64,000 bases of DNA from Halostagnicola sp. A-GB9-2 (GTDB lineage Archaea; Halobacteriota; Halobacteria; Halobacteriales; Natrialbaceae): assembly GCF_030068615.1 (NCBI RefSeq), contig NZ_JASJOC010000014.1:26367-90366 (forward strand), written 5' to 3'. How positions within the stretch are numbered: the stretch's first letter is position 1; each line of letters begins with the position of its first letter. Below the pieces are notes generated by a model that saw only the letters and a program-made list of their open reading frames with translations, did not search any database and was not told the origin of the DNA. This document shows, piece by piece, positions 17,974 through 27,204 of the stretch. The translations under genes were made by a program, and so were the position numbers.

Positions 17974-18426
17974 ATGCAGTATTACGACGATATCGAAGTC
18001 GGTGAGACTCGAGAATACGGCGACTACCACGTCCCGAAGGAGGAAATCATCGAGTTCGCAAAGCAGTACGATCCGCAACCGTTTCACACCGACGAGGAAG
18101 CCGCGAAAGACTCACTCTTCGGCGAACTTGTCGCCTCGGGCTGGCACGTCGCGGCGATCTGTATGCGGTTGAGCGCCGACGGGATGGGTGAGGAGTACGC
18201 GACGATCGCCGGTATCGGTGTCGATGAACTCCGATGGAAAAACCCGGTTGCGCCCGACGACACGCTTTCGCTTCGAGTCGAGATCGTCGATAAACAACCG
18301 TCCGAAAGCAAGCCCGACCGCGGACACATAGAAACCCTGCGAGAAGTCACGAACCAGGACGGTGATATCGTGCTCTCGATGATCGGACTGTCGCTGGTTG
18401 AGCGCAAACGGACTGAAAACGACTAA
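17974..18426 (+). CDS. MaoC-like (R)-specific enoyl-CoA hydratase
   Basis: 150 residues, single hot-dog domain. It starts MQYYDDIEVGETREYGDYHVPKEEI; the hydratase-2 active-site motif appears as YDPQPFHTDEEAA with Asp and His in place, followed by FGELVASGWHVAAICMRL. Such proteins hydrate 2-enoyl-CoA esters to (R)-3-hydroxyacyl-CoA. It is a lone gene upstream of tetR with no overlap; its partner enzymes may be the beta-oxidation genes further right. The family is certain; the substrate is not. Confidence 0.85.
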   Translation: MQYYDDIEVGETREYGDYHVPKEEIIEFAKQYDPQPFHTDEEAAKDSLFGELVASGWHVAAICMRLSADGMGEEYATIAGIGVDELRWKNPVAPDDTLSLRVEIVDKQPSESKPDRGHIETLREVTNQDGDIVLSMIGLSLVERKRTEND

Positions 18427-18538
18427 CGTCGGGAACGGTCCGGGTCGATTTTAGGGGTGTCGTACGCCCTCGAGAAACTTTTCGTATCCTCGAGCCCCTT
18501 CATCGAAGTGTACCGGTACTTTTTTGCCTGGCAAACGC

Positions 18539-18574
18539 TTTATATAACAAAATGACTGACTGGCTGGCCAGTCA
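18539..18574 (+). promoter_or_regulatory. tetR promoter with TetR-type operator
   Basis: A TATA box TTTATATAAC begins at 18539. Downstream, TGACTGGCTGGCCAGTCA (18557-18574) is an 18-base dyad with perfect eight-base arms and a two-base centre, covering the expected start site near 18567 and ending 11 bases before the tetR ATG. A second dyad, TTTGCCTGGCAAA (18523-18535), lies just upstream of the TATA box. The arrangement predicts autorepression of the tetR-MATE pair. Confidence 0.7.
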
Positions 18575-18585
18575 AATTGAGCACA

Positions 18586-19185
18586 ATGAACGAAACCACC
18601 GACGAACTCATGGATGCGACCTATGCAGCCCTCTGCAAACACGGCTACGCATCGCTTCGGATGCAGGATATCGCGGACGAGTCCTCGAAGAGCAAATCGA
18701 CGCTGCACTACTATTACGATAGTAAACAGGACCTCCTCTACTCCCTGTTCGATTACCTGCAGCGCTCGTTCGCCGAACGCATCGCAGGGCTGGAGGGAGA
18801 CACGCCCGACGAACAGCTCGTGGCCCTCATCGAGACGTACCTCGCCCCCCGAAACGAAGAGACCTTTCAGCGCTTCAGGACGGCGTTGCTCGAGATCAAG
18901 GCCCAAGGGCCCTACGACGATCGATTTCGCTCTGAACTGGCGGACTTCGATCGACTCCTCCACTACCGGTTTCAGTCGATCCTCGAGAGGGGCCAGGAAG
19001 CGGGAACGTTTCGCGATGAGATCGACCCGGACCAGACGGCCGATTTCATCGTGACGGTGCTCAACGGCGTCCAGACTCGCCACGTCGCCGTCGGACATCC
19101 CCTCGAACGGAGCTGTGAGACGCTCGAGACGTACATTTCGGAACACGTGCTCGTGTCGGATCGGGTGGAGGTTAGCGTCGAGTGA
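18586..19185 (+). CDS. TetR/AcrR family transcriptional regulator
   Basis: 199 residues. The N-terminal helix-turn-helix is GYASLRMQDIADESSKSKSTLHYYYDSKQDL-type, here residues about 20-50, followed by an all-helical ligand-binding domain. The ATG at 18586 was chosen over a TTG nine bases upstream. A strong dyad lies at the transcription start. The gene overlaps the MATE transporter gene by four bases, so the pair is one operon and the regulator presumably senses a substrate of the pump and represses its own promoter. Confidence 0.9.
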   Translation: MNETTDELMDATYAALCKHGYASLRMQDIADESSKSKSTLHYYYDSKQDLLYSLFDYLQRSFAERIAGLEGDTPDEQLVALIETYLAPRNEETFQRFRTALLEIKAQGPYDDRFRSELADFDRLLHYRFQSILERGQEAGTFRDEIDPDQTADFIVTVLNGVQTRHVAVGHPLERSCETLETYISEHVLVSDRVEVSVE

Positions 19186-20672
19186 CCCTTCGAGAACATC
19201 TGAACGCGATATTCAAATCGTCGGATCAACTCAATCTCACATCGGGGGGAATCGCAAAACCGCTTATTTACCTCTCGATTCCGCTGATTATCACGAATCT
19301 CCTTCAGGTCACCTACAACCTCGCGGATACGTTCTGGCTCGGCCAGCACAGCACCACCTCGCTGGCTGCGATCAGCTTCGCGTTTCCAATGGTCTTTTTC
19401 CTCATCGCGCTCGCGCTCGGCGTTTCGGTTGCCGGGAGCGTGCTCGTCGCCCAGTACACCGGCGCGGGCCAGGAACAACAGGCGGAGTACGCCGCGTCGC
19501 AGACGGTGACGTACTCGGTTATCACGTCGGTTATCCTCGGCGCGTTCGGCTACGTATTCGTCGACGATGTCCTCGGATTGCTCGGTGCATCACCGGAGGT
19601 CGCACCCCTCGTCGCCGATTACATGCGCGTATACTCCGTCGGGTTGGTCTCAGTTTTCGGCTTCTTCGTCTTCCTCGCGCTCATGCGCGGGTACGGCGAT
19701 ACGGTCACGCCGATGCTCGTGATGTTCGGATCGGTCGTGATCAACATCGTCGTCGACCCCTTTTTCATCTTCGGCTTCGAGAACAACCCCCTATTCGGCT
19801 ATCTGGGGATCCGTGGCTTGGAAACTGAACTGTTCGCCCTTACTGGCTACGCAGGGTCGGGAATCGAAGGCGCGGCCATTGCGACCGTTCTCTCGCGAAC
19901 GCTGGCGTTCGGCGTCGGACTGGTGATCCTGTTTCGGGGTACTCACGGCGTTCAGATCCACCTCTCGGAGATGTCGCCGGATCTAGAGTACGGTCGCCGA
20001 TTGATCGATATCGGGATGCCTGCCTCCGTCGAGGGGACGGCTCGAGCGCTTTCGATCAACCTGCTGTTAGTTATCATCGCGGTGTTCCCAGAGACGGTCG
20101 TCGCGGCGTTCGGCATCGGCACTCGAGTCTTCTCGGTCATCTTCCTTCCCGCGATCGCATTCTCACAGGGCGTGGAAACGATGACCGGACAAAATATCGG
20201 TGCCGGAAAGATCGACCGGGCGGAGCGGACCAATCACTTCGGCGCGAAGGTGATGTTGCTCGTGTTGAGCGGCCTCGGCGTACTCGTTTTCTTCGCCGCC
20301 GAGCCGATCGTGTCCGTCTTTACGACCGACCCCGAGGTCGTCGCCGAGGGCGCGTTGTTCCTGCGATACACGGCGTTGACGTTCGGATTTATGGGCGTTA
20401 TGCGGGCGTACAGCGGCGGATTCCGCGGCGCCGGAAAGACGCTGATCGCGGCCGTTATCTCCATCCTCACGCTCGGCGTCATTCGGTTTCCGCTCGCCTG
20501 GATCGGCGCGGAACGCTTCGGTTCGGAGGGCGTGTGGCTCGCGTTCGCCGTCTCGACGGTCATCGGCGGCATCATCGCCTTCTTGTGGTTCGGCCGAGGA
20601 ACGTGGCGCGACGGAAACGTCACTGACGAGCAGAAGGGACTTGAGGATGAAACCATGGCGGTCGATGACTGA
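19182..20672 (+). CDS. MATE family multidrug efflux transporter
   Basis: 496 residues with about 12 hydrophobic segments. MATE features are PLIYLSIPLIITNLLQVTYNLADTFWLG near the N-terminus (seen as NLADTFWLG), MRGYGDTVTPM in the first half, and GQNIGAGKIDRAERT and GGFRGAGKT in the second, the two halves being internally similar. It exports drugs or toxic organics by Na+ or H+ antiport. Start is GTG at 19182 within the tetR stop region; the overlap indicates translational coupling. In this setting it may expel aromatic or alcohol substrates. Confidence 0.9.
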   Translation: MTLREHLNAIFKSSDQLNLTSGGIAKPLIYLSIPLIITNLLQVTYNLADTFWLGQHSTTSLAAISFAFPMVFFLIALALGVSVAGSVLVAQYTGAGQEQQAEYAASQTVTYSVITSVILGAFGYVFVDDVLGLLGASPEVAPLVADYMRVYSVGLVSVFGFFVFLALMRGYGDTVTPMLVMFGSVVINIVVDPFFIFGFENNPLFGYLGIRGLETELFALTGYAGSGIEGAAIATVLSRTLAFGVGLVILFRGTHGVQIHLSEMSPDLEYGRRLIDIGMPASVEGTARALSINLLLVIIAVFPETVVAAFGIGTRVFSVIFLPAIAFSQGVETMTGQNIGAGKIDRAERTNHFGAKVMLLVLSGLGVLVFFAAEPIVSVFTTDPEVVAEGALFLRYTALTFGFMGVMRAYSGGFRGAGKTLIAAVISILTLGVIRFPLAWIGAERFGSEGVWLAFAVSTVIGGIIAFLWFGRGTWRDGNVTDEQKGLEDETMAVDD

Positions 20673-21171
20673 GCGTTCCGTTCCTCAGTGACGGGTTCCG
20701 TGTGGTTTCCTTCTACGTTTCCTCGCCGATCAGTTCCAATGGGTGTCGACTGCGCCGTCGCGCCGGTTCCGATACGGTGTCGACGGTCGGACGAACGACT
20801 CGAGGCGCTCGGCATTGCTCAGTGGAATACGGTCGCCGCAATCCATCCCCGACAGCGACTCCTATGGCCGTATTCGAGCGGCAGTTCGTCGCCGCTGGTC
20901 GGTAAACCGGCCGACTCGAGCAGCGATTCCCGGCGTCACTTGCCGCACCGCCGGCCTCCCATCCCATCACGGATTCCGTCGATCCCGTTTTGTCCGACGT
21001 TGGCCCCGTTCTGACGGTCAGCCACGTCGAGTTCCGAAACCGGCGCTTCGAGTTTTGAAACGGCGTGTAGAACGCTCGATTAGACGACATCTCTCGAGCG
21101 GGTGCTTGTTCGTTTCAGTCGTCGTCCAGCGTGAACGTCTTGGCACCGAAAAAGGGTCGAAGGTGTCCGAT
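20673..21171. other. Gene-free spacer between the MATE and ABC importer genes
   Basis: About 500 bases in a convergent gap. Open frames present are basic and low-complexity, opposite to the acidic neighbours, and are not supported. No clear hairpin terminator, repeat or RNA gene was recognised. Confidence 0.45.
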
Positions 21172-22155
21172 TTAGTCTTCGATCGTGATCCGCGGATCGA
21201 TAACCGTGTAAAAGATATCGACAATAAGGTTGCCGAAGATGATCCAAATCGCGACGATGATGAAGAGGAATTGGATTACCGGCGTATCCCGCGAGAGGAC
21301 GGAGTCGAACAGGAGCGTCCCGATACCCGGCCAGTTGAAGACGGTTTCGATGAGGACGAGTCCGCTGATCGCGGTCGCCGTCTGTGCCGGCAAAAGAGTG
21401 ATAACCGGGAGTGAGGAGTGTTTCATGAGGTGTTTGAACCGAGTTTTACTCGGTAGTCCCGCGATGCGCTGGAAGTAGGTGTACTCCTGTCCTTTGACGT
21501 CGATGACGCTCCCGCGCATGATCAGCGCCGGATAGTACAGGAACGTCAGTACGATCGTCGTGAACGGAAGCACGTAGTGACTCCAGAAGTCGGTCGTGAG
21601 GTAGATCTCGTAGTGCGACTCGACCTCGGCGTACGTCTCGTACCCCGCCATACCGCCGACGGGGAACCACCCTAACGCCGAGGAGAATATGAGCAGGAGC
21701 AAGATCCCGATGAAGAAGTTCGGGGTCGTTCCGGCGAGCGTCGGCGGGAGGATCCCGTATCGCTCGAAGGCCGTTCCCGACTTCGTTCCCAGCAATGCGC
21801 CGTAGATCGAACCGATGGTGAACGCGACGAGGATCGCGGGGATAACAAGGATCAGCGAGTTCATCAGCGGGGCGCGAACGTAGCTCAAGACCGGCTCGTT
21901 CGAGACGTGGGAGGTACCGGGGTCTCCCGTTACCATATTCGCCATGTAATGGTAGTATTGCATGTACAGCGGCTCGTTCAGCCCCCACGATTCTCGAATC
22001 TCTTCTAATTCGCTGGACGATGCACCGCCGCCGGCCAACGTCGTCGCGTAGTCCCCCGGCATGAGCCGGAACGCGATGAACAGGAAGGACACGACACCGA
22101 ATATCAAAAGCACCGTCACGAAGAGTCGACGGATGTAGTATTTGATTTTACTCAT
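21172..22155 (-). CDS. dppB: ABC transporter permease, DppB-like
   Basis: 327 residues, six predicted helices with the family-typical N-terminus YYIRRLFVTVLLIFGVVSFLF-like and the periplasmic-side loop RLMPGDYATTLAGG. The EAA-type coupling region is RIAGLPSKTRFKHLMKHSSLPVI near residue 235-257. Forms the heterodimeric channel with the DppC homologue. Its ATG overlaps the end of the upstream ATPase gene (ATGA). It is the last gene of the operon, an unusual position because DppB normally precedes DppC. Substrate could be peptides, nickel or sugars, as for other members. Confidence 0.9.
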   Translation of the reverse strand: MSKIKYYIRRLFVTVLLIFGVVSFLFIAFRLMPGDYATTLAGGGASSSELEEIRESWGLNEPLYMQYYHYMANMVTGDPGTSHVSNEPVLSYVRAPLMNSLILVIPAILVAFTIGSIYGALLGTKSGTAFERYGILPPTLAGTTPNFFIGILLLLIFSSALGWFPVGGMAGYETYAEVESHYEIYLTTDFWSHYVLPFTTIVLTFLYYPALIMRGSVIDVKGQEYTYFQRIAGLPSKTRFKHLMKHSSLPVITLLPAQTATAISGLVLIETVFNWPGIGTLLFDSVLSRDTPVIQFLFIIVAIWIIFGNLIVDIFYTVIDPRITIED

Positions 22156-23219
22156 GACTCCGACACCCCCGTTTTATTGACTCCGATCGGAGAATCACCG
22201 ACGGGTTGCTCGTCGTACAGGTGGCAGGCGACCTGGTGTGTGGTCTCTTCGTCGTGGACTTCGAACGCCGGTTGCTGATCGCACACGTCCATTCGCTCCG
22301 GACAGCGATCCTTGAACCGACAACCGCTCGGCAGGTTTTGCGGATCGCCCGGCGTTCCGTCGAGTTCGGTCCAGCTTCGATCGTGGAACGGATCGGGAAC
22401 CGGGATCGCGTTGATCAGCGCCTGCGTATACGGGTGCTTCGGATCGGAAAGAATCTTCCGCGTCGGCGCGCTTTCGACGATCCGACCGAGGTACATGACG
22501 TTTACCTCGTCGCACACGTACGACACCGTGGACAGGTCGTGAGAAACGTAAAACATCGCGACATCGTACTCCTCGGTGAGTTCGCTCAGGAGCTTCAGGA
22601 TCGACGCCTGGGTCGACACGTCGAGCATAGACACCGGTTCGTCGGCCAGCACGACATCCGGCTCGAGAATCAACGCTCGAGCGATCGAGACGCGTTGTTT
22701 CTCGCCCCCGGATAGCTGCGATTCGCGGCGATCGATGTACTCTTCGGCCGGCGTGAGTCGAACCGTCTCGAGCATATCGAGCAGTTCCTCCTCGTCGGTC
22801 TCGATGCCGTGTATCTTGAACGGTTCTTTGAGCGTTTCTCGGACGGTGAAATGGGGGTTCATCGTGTTAAACGGATCCTGGAAGATCACCTGAATTTTCC
22901 GACGGAGTGCCTTCCAGTCCGCTTTGTCGAACTCCGATATCGGCTGCCCGTTGTACAGGATTTCGCCGCCCGTCGGCTCGTGTTCTCCCATAAGCGTCAA
23001 CAGGAGCGTCGACTTCCCGCATCCGCTTTCTCCGATGATACCGTGTACCTGGTTCTCCGCTAACTCGAGGTTAACGCCGTCGACGGCACGGACCGGCTCT
23101 TGAGCGCCCTCTCCGAAGAACGTTTGGCGCAGAGTTTCTGCGATATTTGTCGACTGTTCGAAGTGCTTTTCGACGTTTCGAAGTTCCAGTATCGGCTCGG
23201 TCTCGTTGTTAGTCGTCAT
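22152..23219 (-). CDS. dppF: ABC transporter ATP-binding protein, DppF/OppF-like
   Basis: 355 residues. Walker A GESGCGKSTLL, Q-loop VIFQDPFNTMNPHFTVRETL, signature LSGGEKQRVSIARAL and Walker B VVLADEPVSMLD are all intact. The oligopeptide-family C-terminal extension carries the cysteine cluster CRFKDRCPERMDVC, probably an iron-sulphur or zinc site. It overlaps dppD by 11 bases and dppB by four. Together with the DppD homologue it powers uptake. Confidence 0.93.
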   Translation of the reverse strand: MTTNNETEPILELRNVEKHFEQSTNIAETLRQTFFGEGAQEPVRAVDGVNLELAENQVHGIIGESGCGKSTLLLTLMGEHEPTGGEILYNGQPISEFDKADWKALRRKIQVIFQDPFNTMNPHFTVRETLKEPFKIHGIETDEEELLDMLETVRLTPAEEYIDRRESQLSGGEKQRVSIARALILEPDVVLADEPVSMLDVSTQASILKLLSELTEEYDVAMFYVSHDLSTVSYVCDEVNVMYLGRIVESAPTRKILSDPKHPYTQALINAIPVPDPFHDRSWTELDGTPGDPQNLPSGCRFKDRCPERMDVCDQQPAFEVHDEETTHQVACHLYDEQPVGDSPIGVNKTGVSES

Positions 23220-24267
23220 CTTCGTATCCCTCGTTTTCGATAGCGTTCGCCTGTGGTCTCCCGATCGTGTTCAGGTGCTCGCTCGCGAGCGATTCCATCT
23301 CGTCGCTTCTGAAACACGAGACAGCGTGACTGTCGTTTCCGTTCATCGATTCGATCGGCGGAAGCGATTCTTGGCATTCCTGTTCGGCCCACGGACACCT
23401 GCTCGCGAACGTACAGTAGTCGACCTCCTCGCGTAGTGCTGGAGGGCTTCCCTCGATAACCTCGAGTTCGCGATCGGGGTGTCGAGCGTCGGGGAACGAC
23501 TGCTGTAAGAGTATCGTGTACGGATGTCTCGGTGTGGAGAATATCTCCTTCGTGGTTCCTTTCTCCGCGATCTGTCCCCCGTGCATGACCGCCATCGAAT
23601 CGCAAGTCTCGAAGACGACCGCGATGTCGTGCGTAATGAGAAGCAACGCGAGGTCCCGCTCGTCTCGCAACCCGTCGATGTGTTTGAGGAACTGATCCTG
23701 CATGATCACGTCCAGCGCCGTCGTCGGTTCGTCGGCGATGATCAGAGACGGATTCAATAGCAACGACATCGCGATTATCGCGCGCTGTTTCATCCCCCCT
23801 GAGAACTGGTGTGGATAGTCGGTGACTCTCGATTCCGGAAGACCGACGATATCGAATAGCTCCTTAAGCCGATCCACCGACTTTTCGGCCGACCAGTCGG
23901 TGTGGACGTTCGCGATTTCGATCGCTTGGTCGCTCAGCTTTGCGAGCGGGTTGAGGCTGTTCATCGCCGCCTGTGGAATCACTGAGATCTCTTTCCAGCG
24001 GATTTCCTTGTTGTACTCTTTTTCGGAGAGATCTTGAATTTCCCGGCCCTTGTATCGAATCGTTCCCGCGGAGACCTCCCCGTTCGAATCGAGCCCCTTA
24101 ATCACTGATTTTGCGAGCGTACTCTTTCCACAGCCGCTTTCGCCCACGAGTCCGAAGTACTCGTTCGCACCGATCTCGAACGACGCATTGGTTACGGCGT
24201 GGACGTCTTCGCTATCCATCCGATACGTGATGTCTACGTTTTCGACTTCGAGTAGTGGTTCTGTCAT
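23209..24267 (-). CDS. dppD: ABC transporter ATP-binding protein, DppD/OppD-like
   Basis: 352 residues. Walker A GESGCGKSTLAK, Q-loop PQAAMNSLNP, signature FSGGMKQRAIIAMSL, Walker B LIIADEPTTALD and the switch His in LLITHD are intact. The C-terminal CTFASRCPWAEQEC cluster parallels that of the partner. It starts four bases after the dppC stop codon. A functional ATPase of the importer. Confidence 0.93.
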   Translation of the reverse strand: MTEPLLEVENVDITYRMDSEDVHAVTNASFEIGANEYFGLVGESGCGKSTLAKSVIKGLDSNGEVSAGTIRYKGREIQDLSEKEYNKEIRWKEISVIPQAAMNSLNPLAKLSDQAIEIANVHTDWSAEKSVDRLKELFDIVGLPESRVTDYPHQFSGGMKQRAIIAMSLLLNPSLIIADEPTTALDVIMQDQFLKHIDGLRDERDLALLLITHDIAVVFETCDSMAVMHGGQIAEKGTTKEIFSTPRHPYTILLQQSFPDARHPDRELEVIEGSPPALREEVDYCTFASRCPWAEQECQESLPPIESMNGNDSHAVSCFRSDEMESLASEHLNTIGRPQANAIENEGYEDDD

Positions 24268-24271
24268 TGTC

Positions 24272-25192
24272 TTAGGAAACCTGGTTAACTTGCTCTTCGT
24301 TTACTCGCTCGTAGCTCCGTCCGAGAAGGAAAATCGCGAGCACCGTAAAGGAAATCATCGCTCCCGGCGGAATCGACCACCACCACGCCTCGGTCATGCT
24401 CCCGGATGAGTACGCGTTTCGGAGCATCACACCCCACGATGGAACGTACGGGTCCATGAAGCCCAGGAACGCGAGACCGGCACTGATTAGAATGGTTATC
24501 CCGGTTCCGAGAGCCAAGAAAAGCACCACCATCCCCATCATATTCGGCAGAATGTGGCGCGTGATGACGTACCGGTCGCTTGCGCCCAACATTTTTGCGG
24601 CCTTGATGTGTTCGCGCTCTTTGATCTGTAACACCTGCGACCGAAAGACGCGGGCGTTCCCCCGCCACAGTAATAACCCGATGATGAGGACCGAACTCCA
24701 GAACCCCATTCCGAAGTAGGCGACAAGCACGATCGCAGTTGGGATGATCGGAATCCCGTAGGCGAAGTCAGTTATTCGCATGAGTAAGCTATCGACCCGT
24801 CCGCCGTAGTATCCTGACACCATCCCAACGGTGAGCCCGATACCGACGATAATCAGCCCGCCGACCAGGCCCGTGAGCAGGGTCGAGCTCGCACCAAAAA
24901 GTAATCGGGAGAAAACGTCTTCTCCGGACGTAGTCGTACCGAGCGGGTGCGCCATCGACGGCGATTCTAGTCTGGCGATTTCTCCGTCCGGAGTGCGATG
25001 GACCGTCGTGTGTTCGTACGGCATCAAGAATTGATCGAACACGCTAATGAATACGAGTATCGCCAGAAAGACGAGACAGGCTATCGTTATTCGGTCCGAA
25101 AGGTACTTGTTAATTCCATCCCTGAAACTTTCTACAAAGTTGTTTTTCAGTAATGAATTGAGGCGGGCTTCTATGTCGGTGGATTCACTCAT
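24272..25192 (-). CDS. dppC: ABC transporter permease, DppC-like
   Basis: 306 residues with a cytoplasmic N-terminus (MSESTDIEARLNSLLKN) and six predicted helices. Family blocks are HPLGTTTSGEDVFSRLLFGA, GMVSGYYGGRVDSLLMRI and the coupling loop AAKMLGASDRYVITRHILPN. It follows the binding-protein gene after about 200 bases and precedes dppD with a four-base gap. Confidence 0.92.
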   Translation of the reverse strand: MSESTDIEARLNSLLKNNFVESFRDGINKYLSDRITIACLVFLAILVFISVFDQFLMPYEHTTVHRTPDGEIARLESPSMAHPLGTTTSGEDVFSRLLFGASSTLLTGLVGGLIIVGIGLTVGMVSGYYGGRVDSLLMRITDFAYGIPIIPTAIVLVAYFGMGFWSSVLIIGLLLWRGNARVFRSQVLQIKEREHIKAAKMLGASDRYVITRHILPNMMGMVVLFLALGTGITILISAGLAFLGFMDPYVPSWGVMLRNAYSSGSMTEAWWWSIPPGAMISFTVLAIFLLGRSYERVNEEQVNQVS

Positions 25193-25395
25193 ATTGAGCT
25201 AATTGTTAAAACGTCACACAGGGAACCTACATAAAAGTTTCCTTCAAACGCCGCTATCACAGTATTTAGACTAACTGACACTATCCCGTTCTGGCTCCCC
25301 CGTGCTAGTACCGAACCCAATTGACTCGTCCGCTTCTTCGTATTGTCGTGTTTCGGAGGCTCGTTGAAGGATCTATGAAATTGGGGCCGAGCGAG
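25193..25395. other. Spacer between the binding protein and dppC genes
   Basis: About 200 bases inside the importer operon. Long spacers after highly expressed binding-protein genes often hold a processing or attenuation site, but I see no convincing hairpin here. Confidence 0.3.
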
Positions 25396-27159
25396 TTACT
25401 CGAGACACGAGTATTCGCCGGGATGATCGGCGGGTTCGTCACCCTGCGGCCAGCGCGGGTCCGTGTCGATGTCGTCTGGATACACTAACCGGTCATCATC
25501 GTCCCAGGTCCAACCCGCTTCTTCAAGGATTTCTCGCGCTCGTTCGGTGTCTCCGCTCGGCGACTGAGCGATCTGGGTTAGCCCTTCCGCGTCATCGGGG
25601 TAGAACGGATGTTGCTCTCCCCACGGGGCCGAGTGCAAGTGTATCTCACCGTTGCCTCTCGACAGGAGCTCCCTGAGATACTCCCGGTCGATGGCTTCCG
25701 AGAGCGCGAGACGGAACTCTCTGAACTGTGTCACTGGGAAGCTGTGTTGTGGTGTCAGCTCCCAATCGCCGAATCCTGGCACCCCGTCGATCTCGATTTC
25801 GTCGTCGTCTTCGATATTTGCCACGAGGTCGCTCCCGAGACTGAATATTGCGTCGAGGTCGCCGTCTTCCAACTCTCGAACGGCACCGGTCTGATCTTCG
25901 AACGATCGCATGACCAGTTCGCCCTCGGTATCGATCCAGTGGTCGTCGTACGGCTCGAGGTGCAAGATTTCGTCTCGCTGCCAGTTGACCACCTGGTACG
26001 CGCCGGAGCCGACGATCGGATCCAGATCGACGTTGTCCGGGTTCTCTTCTGCCCCGCCGTCCAGCCAGACGTCTTTCGGCACGATACCCCACGTCGTCGC
26101 CGTTCCGCGAAGGAAGGGTGCGTGCGGTTCGGCGAAATTGAATTCGACGGTGTGATCGTCGATGACGTCTATCGATTCGTAGGGGACCTCGCTGGCCTCC
26201 TGGAAGTGAGCCGTGTTCTCGTTGACGAACTCGAACGTCCACTGGACGTCCTCGGCCGTGATGGGATCGCCGTTGTGGAACGTGGCATCCTCGCGGATAT
26301 CGAACCTGAACGTGGTCGCGTCGTCCTCGATCTCCCAATCCGTCGCGAGGAAGGGCTGGAGCTCGTTGTTCTTGTCGAAGTACACCAACGGCGAGTAGAC
26401 GACGGTCCCCCAGACCGTCGTCGGTGTGTTCACCATGTAAGTGGACGACTGCATCGCCGTACTCGTCAGGTTCGTCTGGATCGTGTCGCCGTCTGCAGGG
26501 CTCATCTCCATGAAGAGGTCCGTATTTCGATCGGCGACCCCCTGGTCGCCGGTATCGTCGGGAATGTCCACCCCGTCCGGCCGGTATGCAGATTGAACGT
26601 ACATCGAGAAGAGATTGATCGTGCCGATATCCTCCGAGAAGGTGCTCACTGCATCTTGAATCACCGCTTCGCGCTCGTCAGGATCCGAGATGGTGACTTG
26701 CTCGTTGACGAGATCTGTGTATTCACAGTTTGCGTACTGGCTTACGTTTCCTAACCCGTTTGCGCCCGCCCGCTGGGCCTGGAACTGTCGAAGGACATTG
26801 TGCGGCTCGAGAAACTGCGGCATGTCCGGGGTGACGTCGAGATGGAGGTGACGCGACCGATCGTCGTTGTATATCTCGTCCCACATCGTGTTTATTTCTT
26901 TCGTCGAAACATTTGCTGGGACCCCCAACTCGTCCTCGAGCACTTCGGCGAGGTGAAGGTGGGCTTGTTCGATTGAGGATTCACCCGTAACGCCTGTCAT
27001 CGAATCGATTTGCAACGTCGGCACCGGTTCACCCGGTTCGTGTTCTTCGGTGCTACCCCCCATGCACCCTGCCAGAGCCGCCCCAGCCGCCGCCGAAAGC
27101 GCCCCCAGGTATGTTCGTCTATCGGTACACCACTCGTGAGTTGTGTCTTTATCACTCAT
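25396..27159 (-). CDS. ABC solute-binding lipoprotein, SBP_bac_5 family, apparently circularly permuted
   Basis: 587 residues. Tat/lipoprotein signal: DRRTYLGALSAAAG then LAGC with Cys32 as lipid site. The order of domains is unusual. Residues about 48-200 resemble the C-terminal lobe of dipeptide-binding proteins (NVSQYANCEYTDLVNEQ, SDPDEREAVIQDAV, then a hydrophobic strand and AYRPDGVD). Residues from about 245 onward resemble the N-terminal lobe (VYSPLVYFDKNNELQPFLAT, DATFHNGDPITAEDV, VGSGAYQV) and the middle (FREFRLALSEAIDRE). The protein ends at REILEEAGWTWDDDDRLVYP, where normal members continue into the C-lobe. The coding frame is intact. Presumed to deliver peptides or similar solutes to the Dpp-like permease. 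Confidence 0.85.
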   Translation of the reverse strand: MSDKDTTHEWCTDRRTYLGALSAAAGAALAGCMGGSTEEHEPGEPVPTLQIDSMTGVTGESSIEQAHLHLAEVLEDELGVPANVSTKEINTMWDEIYNDDRSRHLHLDVTPDMPQFLEPHNVLRQFQAQRAGANGLGNVSQYANCEYTDLVNEQVTISDPDEREAVIQDAVSTFSEDIGTINLFSMYVQSAYRPDGVDIPDDTGDQGVADRNTDLFMEMSPADGDTIQTNLTSTAMQSSTYMVNTPTTVWGTVVYSPLVYFDKNNELQPFLATDWEIEDDATTFRFDIREDATFHNGDPITAEDVQWTFEFVNENTAHFQEASEVPYESIDVIDDHTVEFNFAEPHAPFLRGTATTWGIVPKDVWLDGGAEENPDNVDLDPIVGSGAYQVVNWQRDEILHLEPYDDHWIDTEGELVMRSFEDQTGAVRELEDGDLDAIFSLGSDLVANIEDDDEIEIDGVPGFGDWELTPQHSFPVTQFREFRLALSEAIDREYLRELLSRGNGEIHLHSAPWGEQHPFYPDDAEGLTQIAQSPSGDTERAREILEEAGWTWDDDDRLVYPDDIDTDPRWPQGDEPADHPGEYSCLE

Positions 27160-27204
27160 TATAATCCACTTGGCCTCCGCATCGGACCCTTGTCACTTGT
27201 GCGT

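Noticed and set aside
17595..17975. 126-codon minus-strand frame upstream of the MaoC gene
   Set aside because: Basic, Ser/Arg-rich, with no motif; it overlaps the MaoC promoter.
20743..21414. 223-codon plus-strand frame between the MATE and dppB genes
   Set aside because: Highly basic and low-complexity, and it runs into the antisense of dppB; no motif and unlike haloarchaeal proteins.
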